In this document: positions 6,927 to 12,251 of the stretch, piece by piece
Layout of the letters: each line of letters begins with the position of its first letter
How positions within the stretch are numbered: position 1 is the stretch's first letter
Assembly: GCA_025964455.1 (NCBI GenBank)
Contig: JAOPYU010000227.1
Coordinates: forward strand, 1 to 12,251
Origin: Thermoleophilia bacterium
Lineage (GTDB): Bacteria; Actinomycetota; Thermoleophilia; Gaiellales; SKUG01
Length of the DNA stretch: 12,251 nt
Reading direction: 5' to 3'
The notes under the pieces: generated by a model
What the model was told of the DNA's origin: nothing
Databases searched by the model: none
Seen by the model: only the letters and a program-made list of their open reading frames with translations
Program-made: the position numbers and the translations under genes

Positions 6927-6954
6927 TCCGACCACGAAATGAGCGTGCGTCGGA
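6927..6954. promoter_or_regulatory. Bulged inverted repeat abutting the rmlB -10 box (possible operator)
   Basis: On the plus strand TCCGACCACG (6927-6936) pairs with CGTG-C-GTCGGA (6944-6954). This gives ten base pairs with one unpaired C at 6948 and a 7-base loop AAATGAG. It sits directly against the candidate -10 of rmlB and covers the -35 region, where a repressor would block transcription. It lies about 140 bases upstream of the divergent hydrolase start. The repeat is visible in the sequence; the operator role is inferred. Confidence 0.4.
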
Positions 6955-7092
6955 CGGTCGCAGGAGCAACCACCACAGTGTGCAGTCGCCTCTGGCCGCA
7001 TTCGCGATATTGCAGCGTTTTGCAGGGCATTCGTCGGGGGATTTCTCCTCCCCGGCCCTCAAGCACCACCGATGCGAGACCGATGGGGGACC

Positions 7093-8097
7093 ATGGTCGA
7101 CGCACTCCAGCCCCTGACGCGACGCCGTCGCGCAGCCCCAGCCAGCACCCCTGCCGCTGCGGTTCTCGCGCGCGTGCCCGCGCGAGAACTCCCGCAGGGC
7201 CCGGCGAAGACGTACCGCACGTTCGAGGTGGCGAACCCCTCCAAGGCCGGCGGCGAGTGGCAGGTGGACTGGGAGCGCGCGCACGCCGACGCCCAGAAGG
7301 TCCTCGACGCGATCGACTTCTCCAAGCACGACATCGTGCTGTGGATCCCCGGGACTTCGAACCACGGTCCGCACCCGGCGTTCGAGGCGGCCGTGCGTGA
7401 CAGCTACAAAGGCGAGGGCACCAACCTCGTCGCACTCGAGTACGAGGCGACCTGGCACCTGCGCCACTCCATCCCGACCGGGATGGCGACGCTGCGGCTC
7501 GTGCTCGAGGGCATTCGTGCCCGCGGAGGCGACCACCGCGTGCTCATCGGCGGTGAGAGCCAGGGCGCGTGGATCGCTGGCGAGGTGCTGGCGGACCCGG
7601 CCGTTTCCGGCGTCGTGGATCGAGCGGTGCTGCTCGGCCATCCGTGGCTCGCCAAGCACCAGTACGCGCAGGGGCAGGACGCGCGCGTGCGCGTGATCAA
7701 CCACCAGGGCGACCAGGTGACACTCGACGTGAAGGGCGACCCGACGGTCGGCCTCGACGCGATGATCGCGATCCGCACGCTGCAACTCACGCGCCTGGGC
7801 GACGTGGTCAAGGCGCTCGCGAGCAACCCGGCGCACGGCGCGATGATGCTCAAGAACATCCTGTTCTCGCTGCCGCTCATCAAGGGCCTGCTCAAGAACC
7901 CGCACGTGTACGACGGCGAGATGACGCGCGCGGTGGAGTACCTGCGGCACGGCTCGCTGCCGTTCTCGAGGGACTTCCTGCAGCTGGTGGGGATGCCGAG
8001 CTCGAACCTGCTCGCGGCGCCCGATCACGACGAGGCCGCGCACCGCCGGCTGCTCGTGGGCGCTGCCGTGCTGGCATACGCCGGCGCGCGGGCCTGA
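7093..8097 (+). CDS. Putative alpha/beta serine hydrolase (cutinase-like), first of a tandem pair
   Basis: From ATG 7093, with GGGGGA ideally placed upstream, the product has 334 residues. An ATG at 7072 in the same frame lacks such a site. After a basic, Pro/Ala-rich N-terminus with no clear signal peptide, the fold begins near VDWERAHADAQKVLDAIDF. It continues through a strand HDIVLWIPGTSN (79-90) and a conserved ATWHLRHSIPTGMATLRL. The nucleophile elbow is GESQG with Ser156. GHPWLAKHQY and NHQGDQV (Asp207) follow, then NPHVYDGEM (His271). Ser156, Asp207 and His271 are the proposed triad, in the order seen in cutinases; only the Ser motif is firm. No substrate can be named. It is divergent from rmlB and 72 bases upstream of its paralogue, and may be co-transcribed with it. 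Confidence 0.82.
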   Translation: MVDALQPLTRRRRAAPASTPAAAVLARVPARELPQGPAKTYRTFEVANPSKAGGEWQVDWERAHADAQKVLDAIDFSKHDIVLWIPGTSNHGPHPAFEAAVRDSYKGEGTNLVALEYEATWHLRHSIPTGMATLRLVLEGIRARGGDHRVLIGGESQGAWIAGEVLADPAVSGVVDRAVLLGHPWLAKHQYAQGQDARVRVINHQGDQVTLDVKGDPTVGLDAMIAIRTLQLTRLGDVVKALASNPAHGAMMLKNILFSLPLIKGLLKNPHVYDGEMTRAVEYLRHGSLPFSRDFLQLVGMPSSNLLAAPDHDEAAHRRLLVGAAVLAYAGARA

Positions 8098-8120
8098 CGC
8101 ACGCCCGAAGGGCCCATCGC

Positions 8121-8126
8121 TACAAT
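8121..8126 (+). promoter_or_regulatory. Candidate -10 box (TACAAT) between the two hydrolase genes
   Basis: TACAAT differs from TATAAT by one base and stands 44 bases upstream of the second hydrolase start. A -35 hexamer at the usual distance is poor; CTGACG at 8094-8099 is 21 bases away, too far. If used, transcription would begin near 8133, placing the GTTACG inverted repeat right at the transcript start. Confidence 0.3.
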
Positions 8127-8136
8127 CCGCCCCGTA

Positions 8137-8152
8137 GTTACGGTTTCGTAAC
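8137..8152. promoter_or_regulatory. GTTACG-N4-CGTAAC inverted repeat, possible TetR-type operator
   Basis: GTTACG (8137-8142), loop GTTT, CGTAAC (8147-8152): a perfect 6-bp inverted repeat of 16 bases in total. Its inner half-site TTACG-N4-CGTAA resembles operators of TetR-family regulators, though this is recalled resemblance and not a match to a defined site. It lies between a TACAAT box and the ribosome binding site of the second hydrolase, so a bound protein would block transcription. A short RNA hairpin next to the ribosome binding site is the alternative reading. Confidence 0.42.
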
Positions 8153-8169
8153 AAAGGGAGGGTCCACGC

Positions 8170-9099
8170 ATGCAGGTGAGCGCCACACGCCCAGCGACCG
8201 CGCCAGCTCGTCGAGCGCGGCTCCGCACGGCGTTCCCTCCAGCCATGCCACCCGTCCGCCTGCCTCAGCGCGTGGCGCTCGGTGACTTCAGCCGGGCCGA
8301 GGGTCCGTGGGAGATCGACTGGATGCGCGCGCGCGCCGACGCCGAGGCGGCGCTGGCCGCGATCGACTTCTCGCGACCGGAGATCATGATGTGGATCCCT
8401 GGCACCGACGGAAAGGGCGTGCACCACGACTTCCAGCTGGCGGCGGACTACCTGTACGGTGCGCGGCCGACCGGCCTCTCGCTGACGGCGCTGCCGTACG
8501 AGGCGTCGTGGTCGCTGCGGCGCTCGCTGCCCACCGGGCTGGCAACGATGAAGCTGCTGCTGCACGGGATCAAGGAGCGCTTCGCGCAGATCGAGGCCGC
8601 GGGGCGGCCGCGACCCAAGCTACTGCTCGCCGGACTCTCCCAGGGCGCGTGGATCATCGGTGAAGCGATGGCCGATCCCGAACTGACCGGGCTCGTCACG
8701 CGGGCCATCACAGTCGGACACCCGTGGATGGCGCGCCACCAGTACGGCGACGGGCATGAGCCGCGAGTGCGCGTGATCGGCCATGTCGGCGACCAGATCA
8801 CGATGGAGGTCGCCGGCTCGGTCGGCACCGGTCTCGACGCCATGATCGCCGTGCGCACCGGGCAGATCGGCAAGGGCCTCGGCTCAGTGGTCCGGGCGAT
8901 CCTCGCCAACCCGCTCCACGGCGTGCTGCTCCTGCAGAACCAGCTGCGCAACCTCGGCTGGCTGCGCCCGTACCTGAGCGATCCCCACGAGTACTCGATG
9001 GAGATGCCGCGCATGGTCCGCTACCTGCGCGACGGCGTGCTGGACGCCTCCAACGAGGAGCTGGATGCTGCGCGTAAGGCGCGCCGCGCGACGACGTAG
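8170..9099 (+). CDS. Putative alpha/beta serine hydrolase (cutinase-like), second of a tandem pair
   Basis: The 309-residue product starts at ATG 8170 behind a strong ribosome binding site, AAAGGGAGGG at 8153-8162. It is a clear paralogue of the upstream hydrolase. Shared blocks, in the same order, are the AIDFS strand lead-in, WIPGT, YEASWSLRRSLPTGLATMKL, the nucleophile motif GLSQGAWI (Ser157), VGHPWMARHQY, RVRVIGHVGDQI (Asp208), GLDAMIAVRT, and DPHEYSMEM (His273). Ser157, Asp208 and His273 are the likely triad. The N-terminus is basic and lacks a hydrophobic core, so secretion is not indicated. It is shorter than its neighbour mainly at the C-terminus. Substrate is unknown; esterase or lipase-like activity is inferred from the GxSxG elbow. 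A strong hairpin follows 26 bases after the stop. Confidence 0.83.
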   Translation: MQVSATRPATAPARRARLRTAFPPAMPPVRLPQRVALGDFSRAEGPWEIDWMRARADAEAALAAIDFSRPEIMMWIPGTDGKGVHHDFQLAADYLYGARPTGLSLTALPYEASWSLRRSLPTGLATMKLLLHGIKERFAQIEAAGRPRPKLLLAGLSQGAWIIGEAMADPELTGLVTRAITVGHPWMARHQYGDGHEPRVRVIGHVGDQITMEVAGSVGTGLDAMIAVRTGQIGKGLGSVVRAILANPLHGVLLLQNQLRNLGWLRPYLSDPHEYSMEMPRMVRYLRDGVLDASNEELDAARKARRATT

Positions 9100-9125
9100 G
9101 CTCGAACGGGCCCGCCAACAGACGC

Positions 9126-9163
9126 CGACGGCCCCGCTGGGATCTAAACCAGCGGGGCCGTCG
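9126..9163. terminator. Bidirectional terminator hairpin between convergent genes
   Basis: A perfect 15-bp stem: CGACGGCCCCGCTGG (9126-9140) pairs with CCAGCGGGGCCGTCG (9149-9163) around the 8-base loop GATCTAAA. It lies between the stop of the second hydrolase (9099) and the stop of the convergent repeat-protein gene (9218), so it can serve both. Neither side has a strong T-run, as is common in high-GC actinobacteria. Confidence 0.85.
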
Positions 9164-9217
9164 AGCTATACATCAGCGGACGCTCAAAACGCGCCTGCTA
9201 TTTAGAGATAGCGTCAA

Positions 9218-10009
9218 TCAGACCGCGTTGTTGACCAGATTGCCAGTGAACCAGCAGTTCTTGCCACCGTGGTTGGTCCAGGTAGCGATCTGGTATCCGT
9301 CCTCGAAGACATCGAAGCCGCCGGCCGGATTCAGGATCATCGGGTACTCGCTGCCGTATGAATCAGTGCCCGTGCTGCTGTACGAAGAGAACCGACGGGC
9401 TCCGTCTGCTACGTCGAAGTCGGTATCGTCCTCATCTGCATTGAAGTACAGGTTGTCGACGGACGTGGTAGCCGAGATCGTGCCGAGCGATGCACCTGCG
9501 TCATCGACGCAGGTTGCGGTCAGGGTCAGGGGACCGAACTTACCCATTGCCCTCGGCGCATCGCCCTTGTTCATGCCGAACGACCAGCGGAACGAGGCTG
9601 CTGCCGGAACGAAGTCCGCAGCGACCTTGCCTCCGAGCTTGTCGGCGTTGCCGGCATTCGTAGCGTTCGTTGCGTTGGTGGCGTTGGTGGCGTTGGTAGC
9701 GTTGGTAGCGTTGGTAGCAGTCGTGGCGGTGTCGGCTGCCGCTGCACTCGGGACCTTGGTGAAGGTACCCTCGGCCAGGTCAGCACCCGTCAGCGTGTTG
9801 TTCTTGATGTCCGCGCCAGTCAGCGAGTTGTTGGTGATGTCCGCGCTGCCGATGGAGTTGTTCTTGATGTCCAGGCTCGTGAGCGAGTTGTTGGTGATCT
9901 GCGCCGAGCCGATGGCGGCGTAAGCCACGCCTGCCAGGGCGAGCGTCAGCACGCTCGTGGCGACGATATTTCGTGGTGCGATCGCTCGCCGGATTGCTTT
10001 GCGGAACAT
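9218..10009 (-). CDS. Secreted or anchored repeat protein (ITNNSLT/IKNNSL decapeptides and ATN tract)
   Basis: The 263-residue product starts at ATG 10009 behind AGGGG with good spacing. Residues 1-32 are a basic segment then a hydrophobic one (VATSVLTLALAGVAYAA), a signal peptide or N-terminal anchor. Residues 38-77 are four tandem decapeptides of the form I-[TK]-N-N-[ST]-[LI]-[TG]-[SG]-[LA]-D, likely a solenoid or beta-helical stalk. Residues 98-118 are seven ATN tripeptides, then NADKLGGKVAADF, a segment resembling motifs seen in tail-fibre and other elongated surface proteins. The C-terminal 130 residues look like a beta-rich globular domain with Cys in TATCVDD and KNCWF that could form a disulphide. 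Proteins with this repeat style are familiar from Thermoleophilia, but the function is not known to me. The gene reads as less GC-rich than its neighbours. It is divergent from rmlA. Confidence 0.85.
   Translation of the reverse strand: MFRKAIRRAIAPRNIVATSVLTLALAGVAYAAIGSAQITNNSLTSLDIKNNSIGSADITNNSLTGADIKNNTLTGADLAEGTFTKVPSAAAADTATTATNATNATNATNATNATNATNAGNADKLGGKVAADFVPAAASFRWSFGMNKGDAPRAMGKFGPLTLTATCVDDAGASLGTISATTSVDNLYFNADEDDTDFDVADGARRFSSYSSTGTDSYGSEYPMILNPAGGFDVFEDGYQIATWTNHGGKNCWFTGNLVNNAV
9656..9718 (-). repeat. Seven tandem 9-base units encoding (ATN)7
   Basis: On the plus strand the units read GTT-GGT-GGC or GTT-GGT-AGC with small changes (ATT-CGT-AGC and GTT-CGT-TGC at the low-coordinate end). 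Each encodes Ala-Thr-Asn on the minus strand. The three units from 9692 to 9718 are identical, and so are the two from 9674 to 9691, suggesting recent expansion. Unit length is a multiple of three, so slippage would change linker length without shifting frame. Confidence 0.9.
9779..9898 (-). repeat. Four 30-base repeats encoding alternating ITNNS/IKNNS decapeptides
   Basis: Four 30-base units encode residues 38-77 of the repeat protein. Units 1 and 3 (ITNNSLT) resemble each other more than units 2 and 4 (IKNN), so the underlying period is probably 60 bases, a duplicated pair. GAGTTGTTGGTGAT or GAGTTGTTCTTGATGTCC recurs in most units on the plus strand. Confidence 0.85.
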
Positions 10010-10084
10010 GTAGAACCCCTCAGATACGCGGATGCTCGCCCCTTGCGCTCATCCAATATGCGGACCATGCCAACCCGACGAAGG

Positions 10085-10116
10085 TTTCGCAAGTACGTGT
10101 TCAGTACTTGCAGAAA
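10085..10116. promoter_or_regulatory. Bulged inverted repeat in the rmlA / repeat-protein divergent region
   Basis: TTTC-GCAAGTAC (10085-10096) pairs with GTACTTGC-A-GAAA (10104-10116): 12 base pairs with one unpaired A at 10112 and the 7-base loop GTGTTCA. It lies about 75 bases from the minus-strand ATG (10009) and 85 bases from the rmlA ATG (10202), where an operator could serve both promoters. Alternatively it is a hairpin in one leader. There is no T-run, so a terminator is less likely. Confidence 0.45.
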
Positions 10117-10201
10117 TGTTTCGGTTTGGGGAGTTCTGGTACGCCTGCGTGCATCCCTGTAAGGTTCGGGCCGCGCTTTCGAAACTGACGGAGACTTGAA
10201 T

Positions 10202-10999
10202 ATGGCTAAGGGCCTCATCTGTGCCGGCGGCGAGGCGACGCGCCTCGGCGAGCTGACGAAGATCACGAACAAGCACCTGCTCCCCGTGGGCGAGTGGCCG
10301 ATGGTCTACTACTCGCTGGCGCTGCTGCAGGCTGCCGGCGTGAAGGAAGTGCTCATCGTCACGGGCCAGAACCACGCCGGCGACTTCATCGACCTGCTAG
10401 GTGATGGCCACACGCCCGCGCGCGACGGCAAGCCGCTGTTCGAACTCGACCTCACCTACAAGGTGCAGACGCAGGCCGGCGGCATCGCCCAGGTCGTGTC
10501 GATGGCCGAGAGCTTCGCCGCGGGCGACAAGCTCGTGGTGTGCCTGGGCGACAACATCTTCGAGTACGCCGAGGTCGACGAGATCCGCGCGTTCTCCGAG
10601 GACCAGGCGACCGGCGCCAAGATCTTCCTCAAAGAAGTCCCGGACCCCGAGCGCTTCGGCGTGCCGCAGTTCGACGACGCCGGCAACATCATCGACCTGA
10701 TCGAGAAGCCGGTGATGCTCGACAAGCGCTTCACCGAGGCGCCGTCCAATCTCGCGGTCGTTGGCCTGTACTGCTTCGACGGTGACGTCTACGACATCGT
10801 CCGCACGCTCGAGCCGAGCGCGCGCGGCGAGTACGAGATCACCGACGTGAACCGCGCCTACATGGAGCGCGGCGACCTCACGCACGCGACCGTGCAGGGC
10901 TGGTGGCGCGACGCCGGCACCTTCGAGAGCCTCTCGAGCATCGGCACGCTGATCCGCGAGACCGGCGCCAACAAGGTGCGCAGCTCCGCGACCGCGTGA
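10202..10999 (+). CDS. rmlA: Glucose-1-phosphate thymidylyltransferase-like sugar nucleotidyltransferase
   Basis: The 265-residue product starts at ATG 10202 with GGAG 9 bases upstream; the TTG six bases earlier is less likely. It should join a sugar-1-phosphate to dTTP to make a dTDP-sugar, the step before RmlB. Evidence: the nucleotide-binding CAGGEATRLGELT with NKHLLPVG (7-30), where the usual GGxGTRL reads GGEATRL; QAGGIAQVV (91-99); the metal-binding LGDNIF (Asp117); FGVPQFD and IEKP (167-170); GLYCFDGDVYD; PSARGEYEITDVNRAYM; and WWRDAGT (Asp237). It is shorter than classical RmlA (about 290 residues), lacking part of the C-terminus, so a related nucleotidyltransferase with other sugar or NTP preference remains possible. 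It is followed after 23 bases by the glycosyltransferase, probably in one operon. Confidence 0.87.
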   Translation: MAKGLICAGGEATRLGELTKITNKHLLPVGEWPMVYYSLALLQAAGVKEVLIVTGQNHAGDFIDLLGDGHTPARDGKPLFELDLTYKVQTQAGGIAQVVSMAESFAAGDKLVVCLGDNIFEYAEVDEIRAFSEDQATGAKIFLKEVPDPERFGVPQFDDAGNIIDLIEKPVMLDKRFTEAPSNLAVVGLYCFDGDVYDIVRTLEPSARGEYEITDVNRAYMERGDLTHATVQGWWRDAGTFESLSSIGTLIRETGANKVRSSATA

Positions 11000-11022
11000 G
11001 GGAGCGAGCGGGGGGCGCGCCT

Positions 11023-12060
11023 TTGCGCGTCGTGATGCTGACAACCTCCTGGCCCCGCGATGATGGGGACTACGCCGGCCGGTTCCTCGTGAATCAGGTC
11101 CGCGAGCTCGAGCGGGCAGGGGTGGAGGTCGAAGTCCTCGCGCCTGGGCGCGGCTTCAATGACCATGGGCTGGCGTACGGCGCCGGGGTCGTCGCGAATG
11201 CGAAGCGGAGGCCGTGGAAGGTGCCGCTTATGTTGTGGAGCATGTTGCGCAGCCTGCGACGTGCCGCCAAGCGCGCCGACGTCGTGCACGCGCACTGGCT
11301 CCTGGTGAGCCCGATCGCGGCGCTCGCCGGCAAGCCCTTCGTGCTGACGCTCCACGGCTCGCCGAGCGCGGGGCGCTTCGAGGACCTCGAACTTGCCAAG
11401 CGGCACACGCGGATCTTCCACTGGCTCGTCACGCGCCCGCGCGTGGTGATCGGGGTGAGCCAGCCGCTGGCCGATGCTGCAGCCGGGGGCGGGGCAAACG
11501 CAGTCGTCATCCCGCACGGCGTACACGTGCCCGAGCCCCGCACCGAGCCGACCGGCACGCCGGTCGTGCTGTTCGCGGGCCGGCTCGCTCCGGAAAAGGG
11601 CGTGCACGTGCTCGCCGAGGCGCTCGAGGGGGTCGACGGGATCGAGATGGTCGTCGCCGGCGACGGCCCGCTGAGAGACCTGTTCCCCGACGCGCTCGGG
11701 TTCGTGCCGCACGCCGAACTGCACGAGCTCTACGCCAAGGCATCGATGCTGGTGTTGCCGAGCTTCGGAGAGGGCTTCGGTGTGGTCGCCATGGAAGCGA
11801 TGAGCCATGGCGTGCCGGTGATCGCCTCCACGGCTGGCGGGCTCGGCTGGGTGATCGAGGACGACGTGAGCGGCATCGTGGTCACCCCCGGAGACGTTGA
11901 GGGCCTGCGCGCGGCGATCGTCCGGCTGCGCGACGACAGGGATCTGCGAGCCAGATATGGCGCAGGTGGTCGAGAGCGATCGCGCGAGCGCTTCGGCTGG
12001 GACGAGGTCAACGCCCGCACGATCGCGGCGTACGAGCAGGCATTGGAACTTGCACGCTAA
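11023..12060 (+). CDS. Family 4 glycosyltransferase (GT-B fold)
   Basis: The 345-residue product transfers a sugar from a nucleotide donor to a lipid-linked or growing glycan acceptor, probably at the inner membrane face. The N-terminal acceptor domain begins MRVVMLTTSWPRDDGDYAGR and includes VVHAHWLL (87-94) and LTLHGSP. The donor domain starts at VVLFAGRLAPEKG (181-193, Arg187 and Lys192 expected to contact the donor), then AGDGP, LPSFGEGFGVVAMEAMSHG with the E-x7-E pair Glu250/Glu258, and PVIASTAGG. These are hallmark GT4 motifs. The start is chosen as TTG 11023 because the family opens with M-R-V and GGGGG at 11011-11015 is well spaced; GTG 11032 and ATG 11035 are alternatives that clip the first strand. 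Closest in layout to capsule or exopolysaccharide transferases; the sugar is not predictable. It is the second gene after rmlA, 23 bases downstream. Confidence 0.92.
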   Translation: MRVVMLTTSWPRDDGDYAGRFLVNQVRELERAGVEVEVLAPGRGFNDHGLAYGAGVVANAKRRPWKVPLMLWSMLRSLRRAAKRADVVHAHWLLVSPIAALAGKPFVLTLHGSPSAGRFEDLELAKRHTRIFHWLVTRPRVVIGVSQPLADAAAGGGANAVVIPHGVHVPEPRTEPTGTPVVLFAGRLAPEKGVHVLAEALEGVDGIEMVVAGDGPLRDLFPDALGFVPHAELHELYAKASMLVLPSFGEGFGVVAMEAMSHGVPVIASTAGGLGWVIEDDVSGIVVTPGDVEGLRAAIVRLRDDRDLRARYGAGGRERSRERFGWDEVNARTIAAYEQALELAR

Positions 12061-12077
12061 CGGTGATGAATGGTTCG

Positions 12078-12089
12078 CGCCTGCAGGCG
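12078..12089. repeat. 12-base palindrome CGCCTGCAGGCG downstream of the glycosyltransferase
   Basis: A perfect palindrome without a loop, 17 bases after the glycosyltransferase stop. As RNA it would fold poorly because there is no loop, so it is not called a terminator. It could be a protein-binding site or chance in GC-rich DNA. Confidence 0.3.
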
Positions 12090-12133
12090 AGTTCGCATGC
12101 TCGAGGCGGGAATCGTGTCATCACAAACACGGC

Positions 12134-12160
12134 TCAAGCGGCGGTGCGTAAGTTCGATAC
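12134..12160 (+). promoter_or_regulatory. Second candidate sigma-28-like promoter, upstream of the 3'-edge gene
   Basis: TCAAGCGG (12134-12141), 11 bases, TTCGATAC (12153-12160). Against TAAAGTTT-N11-GCCGATAA, the -35 core matches 4 of 5 (TCAAG for TAAAG), the spacing is exact and CGATA is present. It would give a leader of about 40 bases before ATG 12210. It is weaker than the copy at 2093-2120. Confidence 0.3.
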
Positions 12161-12209
12161 CATCGGCAGTTCCGTGAACCCGGCACCCCACATCGGACTT
12201 TAGGATTCC

Positions 12210-12251
12210 ATGACCCGCATTGCACCCATCGCGACGCTTGTTGCCGTCGCC
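12210..12251 (+). CDS. Start of a probable secreted protein (3' end outside window)
   Basis: ATG 12210 opens a frame that runs to the right edge, giving MTRIAPIATLVAVA: a short start with one Arg, then a hydrophobic run, as in a signal peptide. GGA at 12203-12205 is a weak ribosome binding site. There are 149 bases between the glycosyltransferase stop and this ATG, so it probably has its own promoter. Nothing can be said about the mature product. Confidence 0.55.
   Translation, partial: MTRIAPIATLVAVA

Noticed and set aside
7042..7062. Hairpin GGGGGA-TTTC-TCCTCCCC upstream of the first hydrolase
   Set aside because: It needs a bulge, is short, and purine/pyrimidine runs of this kind are common in GC-rich spacers; no support as a terminator or operator.
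7093..7190. Twin-arginine signal in the first hydrolase (TRRRRAAP)
   Set aside because: No hydrophobic stretch follows the arginines, so the segment does not form a Tat or Sec signal.
6914..7435. N-terminal extension of the rmlB frame beyond ATG 6913
   Set aside because: The Rossmann motif begins right after ATG 6913 as in all RmlB proteins, and the extension is Arg/Pro-rich and overlaps the divergent gene.
6883..8565. A 560-codon open frame on the minus strand opposite the hydrolases
   Set aside because: The plus-strand hydrolases have clear family motifs and ribosome binding sites; the antisense product is Arg/Val/His-rich without motifs.
9656..9898. Possible CRISPR-like or phase-variable repeat array
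   Set aside because: The repeats are 9 and 30 bases, in frame, contiguous without spacers, and encode a regular protein pattern. Slippage by 9 bases cannot switch the gene off.
12078..12089. Palindrome as a terminator for the rmlA-glycosyltransferase operon
   Set aside because: There are no loop bases and no T-run, so a stable RNA hairpin of terminator type is unlikely.

Overview
The window looks like chromosomal DNA from a high-GC actinobacterium. The class Thermoleophilia (Solirubrobacterales and relatives) fits best. This is inferred from family resemblance: a secreted protein with tandem ITNNSLT/IKNNSL decapeptides followed by an ATN tract, a secreted delta-60-repeat propeller protein, a SpoIID/LytB protein with an N-terminal GWGHGIGMSQYG motif, and starts without obvious ribosome binding sites. 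I see no rRNA, tRNA, IS element, CRISPR array or integrase. Spacers are short and genes are packed on both strands.

Left part (1-4997). The 3' end of a membrane-protein gene converges on a secreted seven-blade delta-60 propeller protein, and their stop codons share the tetranucleotide CTAG. Upstream of the propeller gene on the same (minus) strand lies a SpoIID/LytB-domain cell-wall protein. Divergent from that is a small four-helix membrane protein built from a duplicated two-helix unit. It converges on a minus-strand protein with an Ala-rich N-terminus and a conserved-looking C-terminal domain carrying a W-H-T-H motif.

Middle (5199-9163). A small membrane protein with one canonical EF-hand loop converges on rmlB (dTDP-glucose 4,6-dehydratase). 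Divergent from rmlB are two tandem paralogous serine hydrolases (GESQG and GLSQG nucleophile motifs, cutinase-like in outline) that I cannot assign to a characterised family. A 15-bp perfect hairpin closes this block.

Right part (9218-12251). A secreted or membrane-anchored repeat protein on the minus strand diverges from a two-gene plus-strand operon: a glucose-1-phosphate thymidylyltransferase-like gene (rmlA type) and a family 4 glycosyltransferase. The window ends in the first 14 codons of a probable secreted protein.

Working picture: this is an envelope and surface-glycan neighbourhood. The RmlA-like enzyme would activate a sugar-1-phosphate, RmlB would convert dTDP-glucose to the 4-keto-6-deoxy sugar, and the glycosyltransferase would transfer a sugar to a glycan. 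Secreted propeller, SpoIID and repeat proteins populate the wall or surface. The rmlC and rmlD steps are not in the window. The most unusual signals are regulatory: a sigma-28 (FliA/WhiG)-like promoter that would make the propeller gene leaderless, a bulged inverted repeat abutting a leaderless-type -10 box at rmlB, a GTTACG-N4-CGTAAC element between the two hydrolases, and a bulged inverted repeat between the repeat-protein gene and rmlA.
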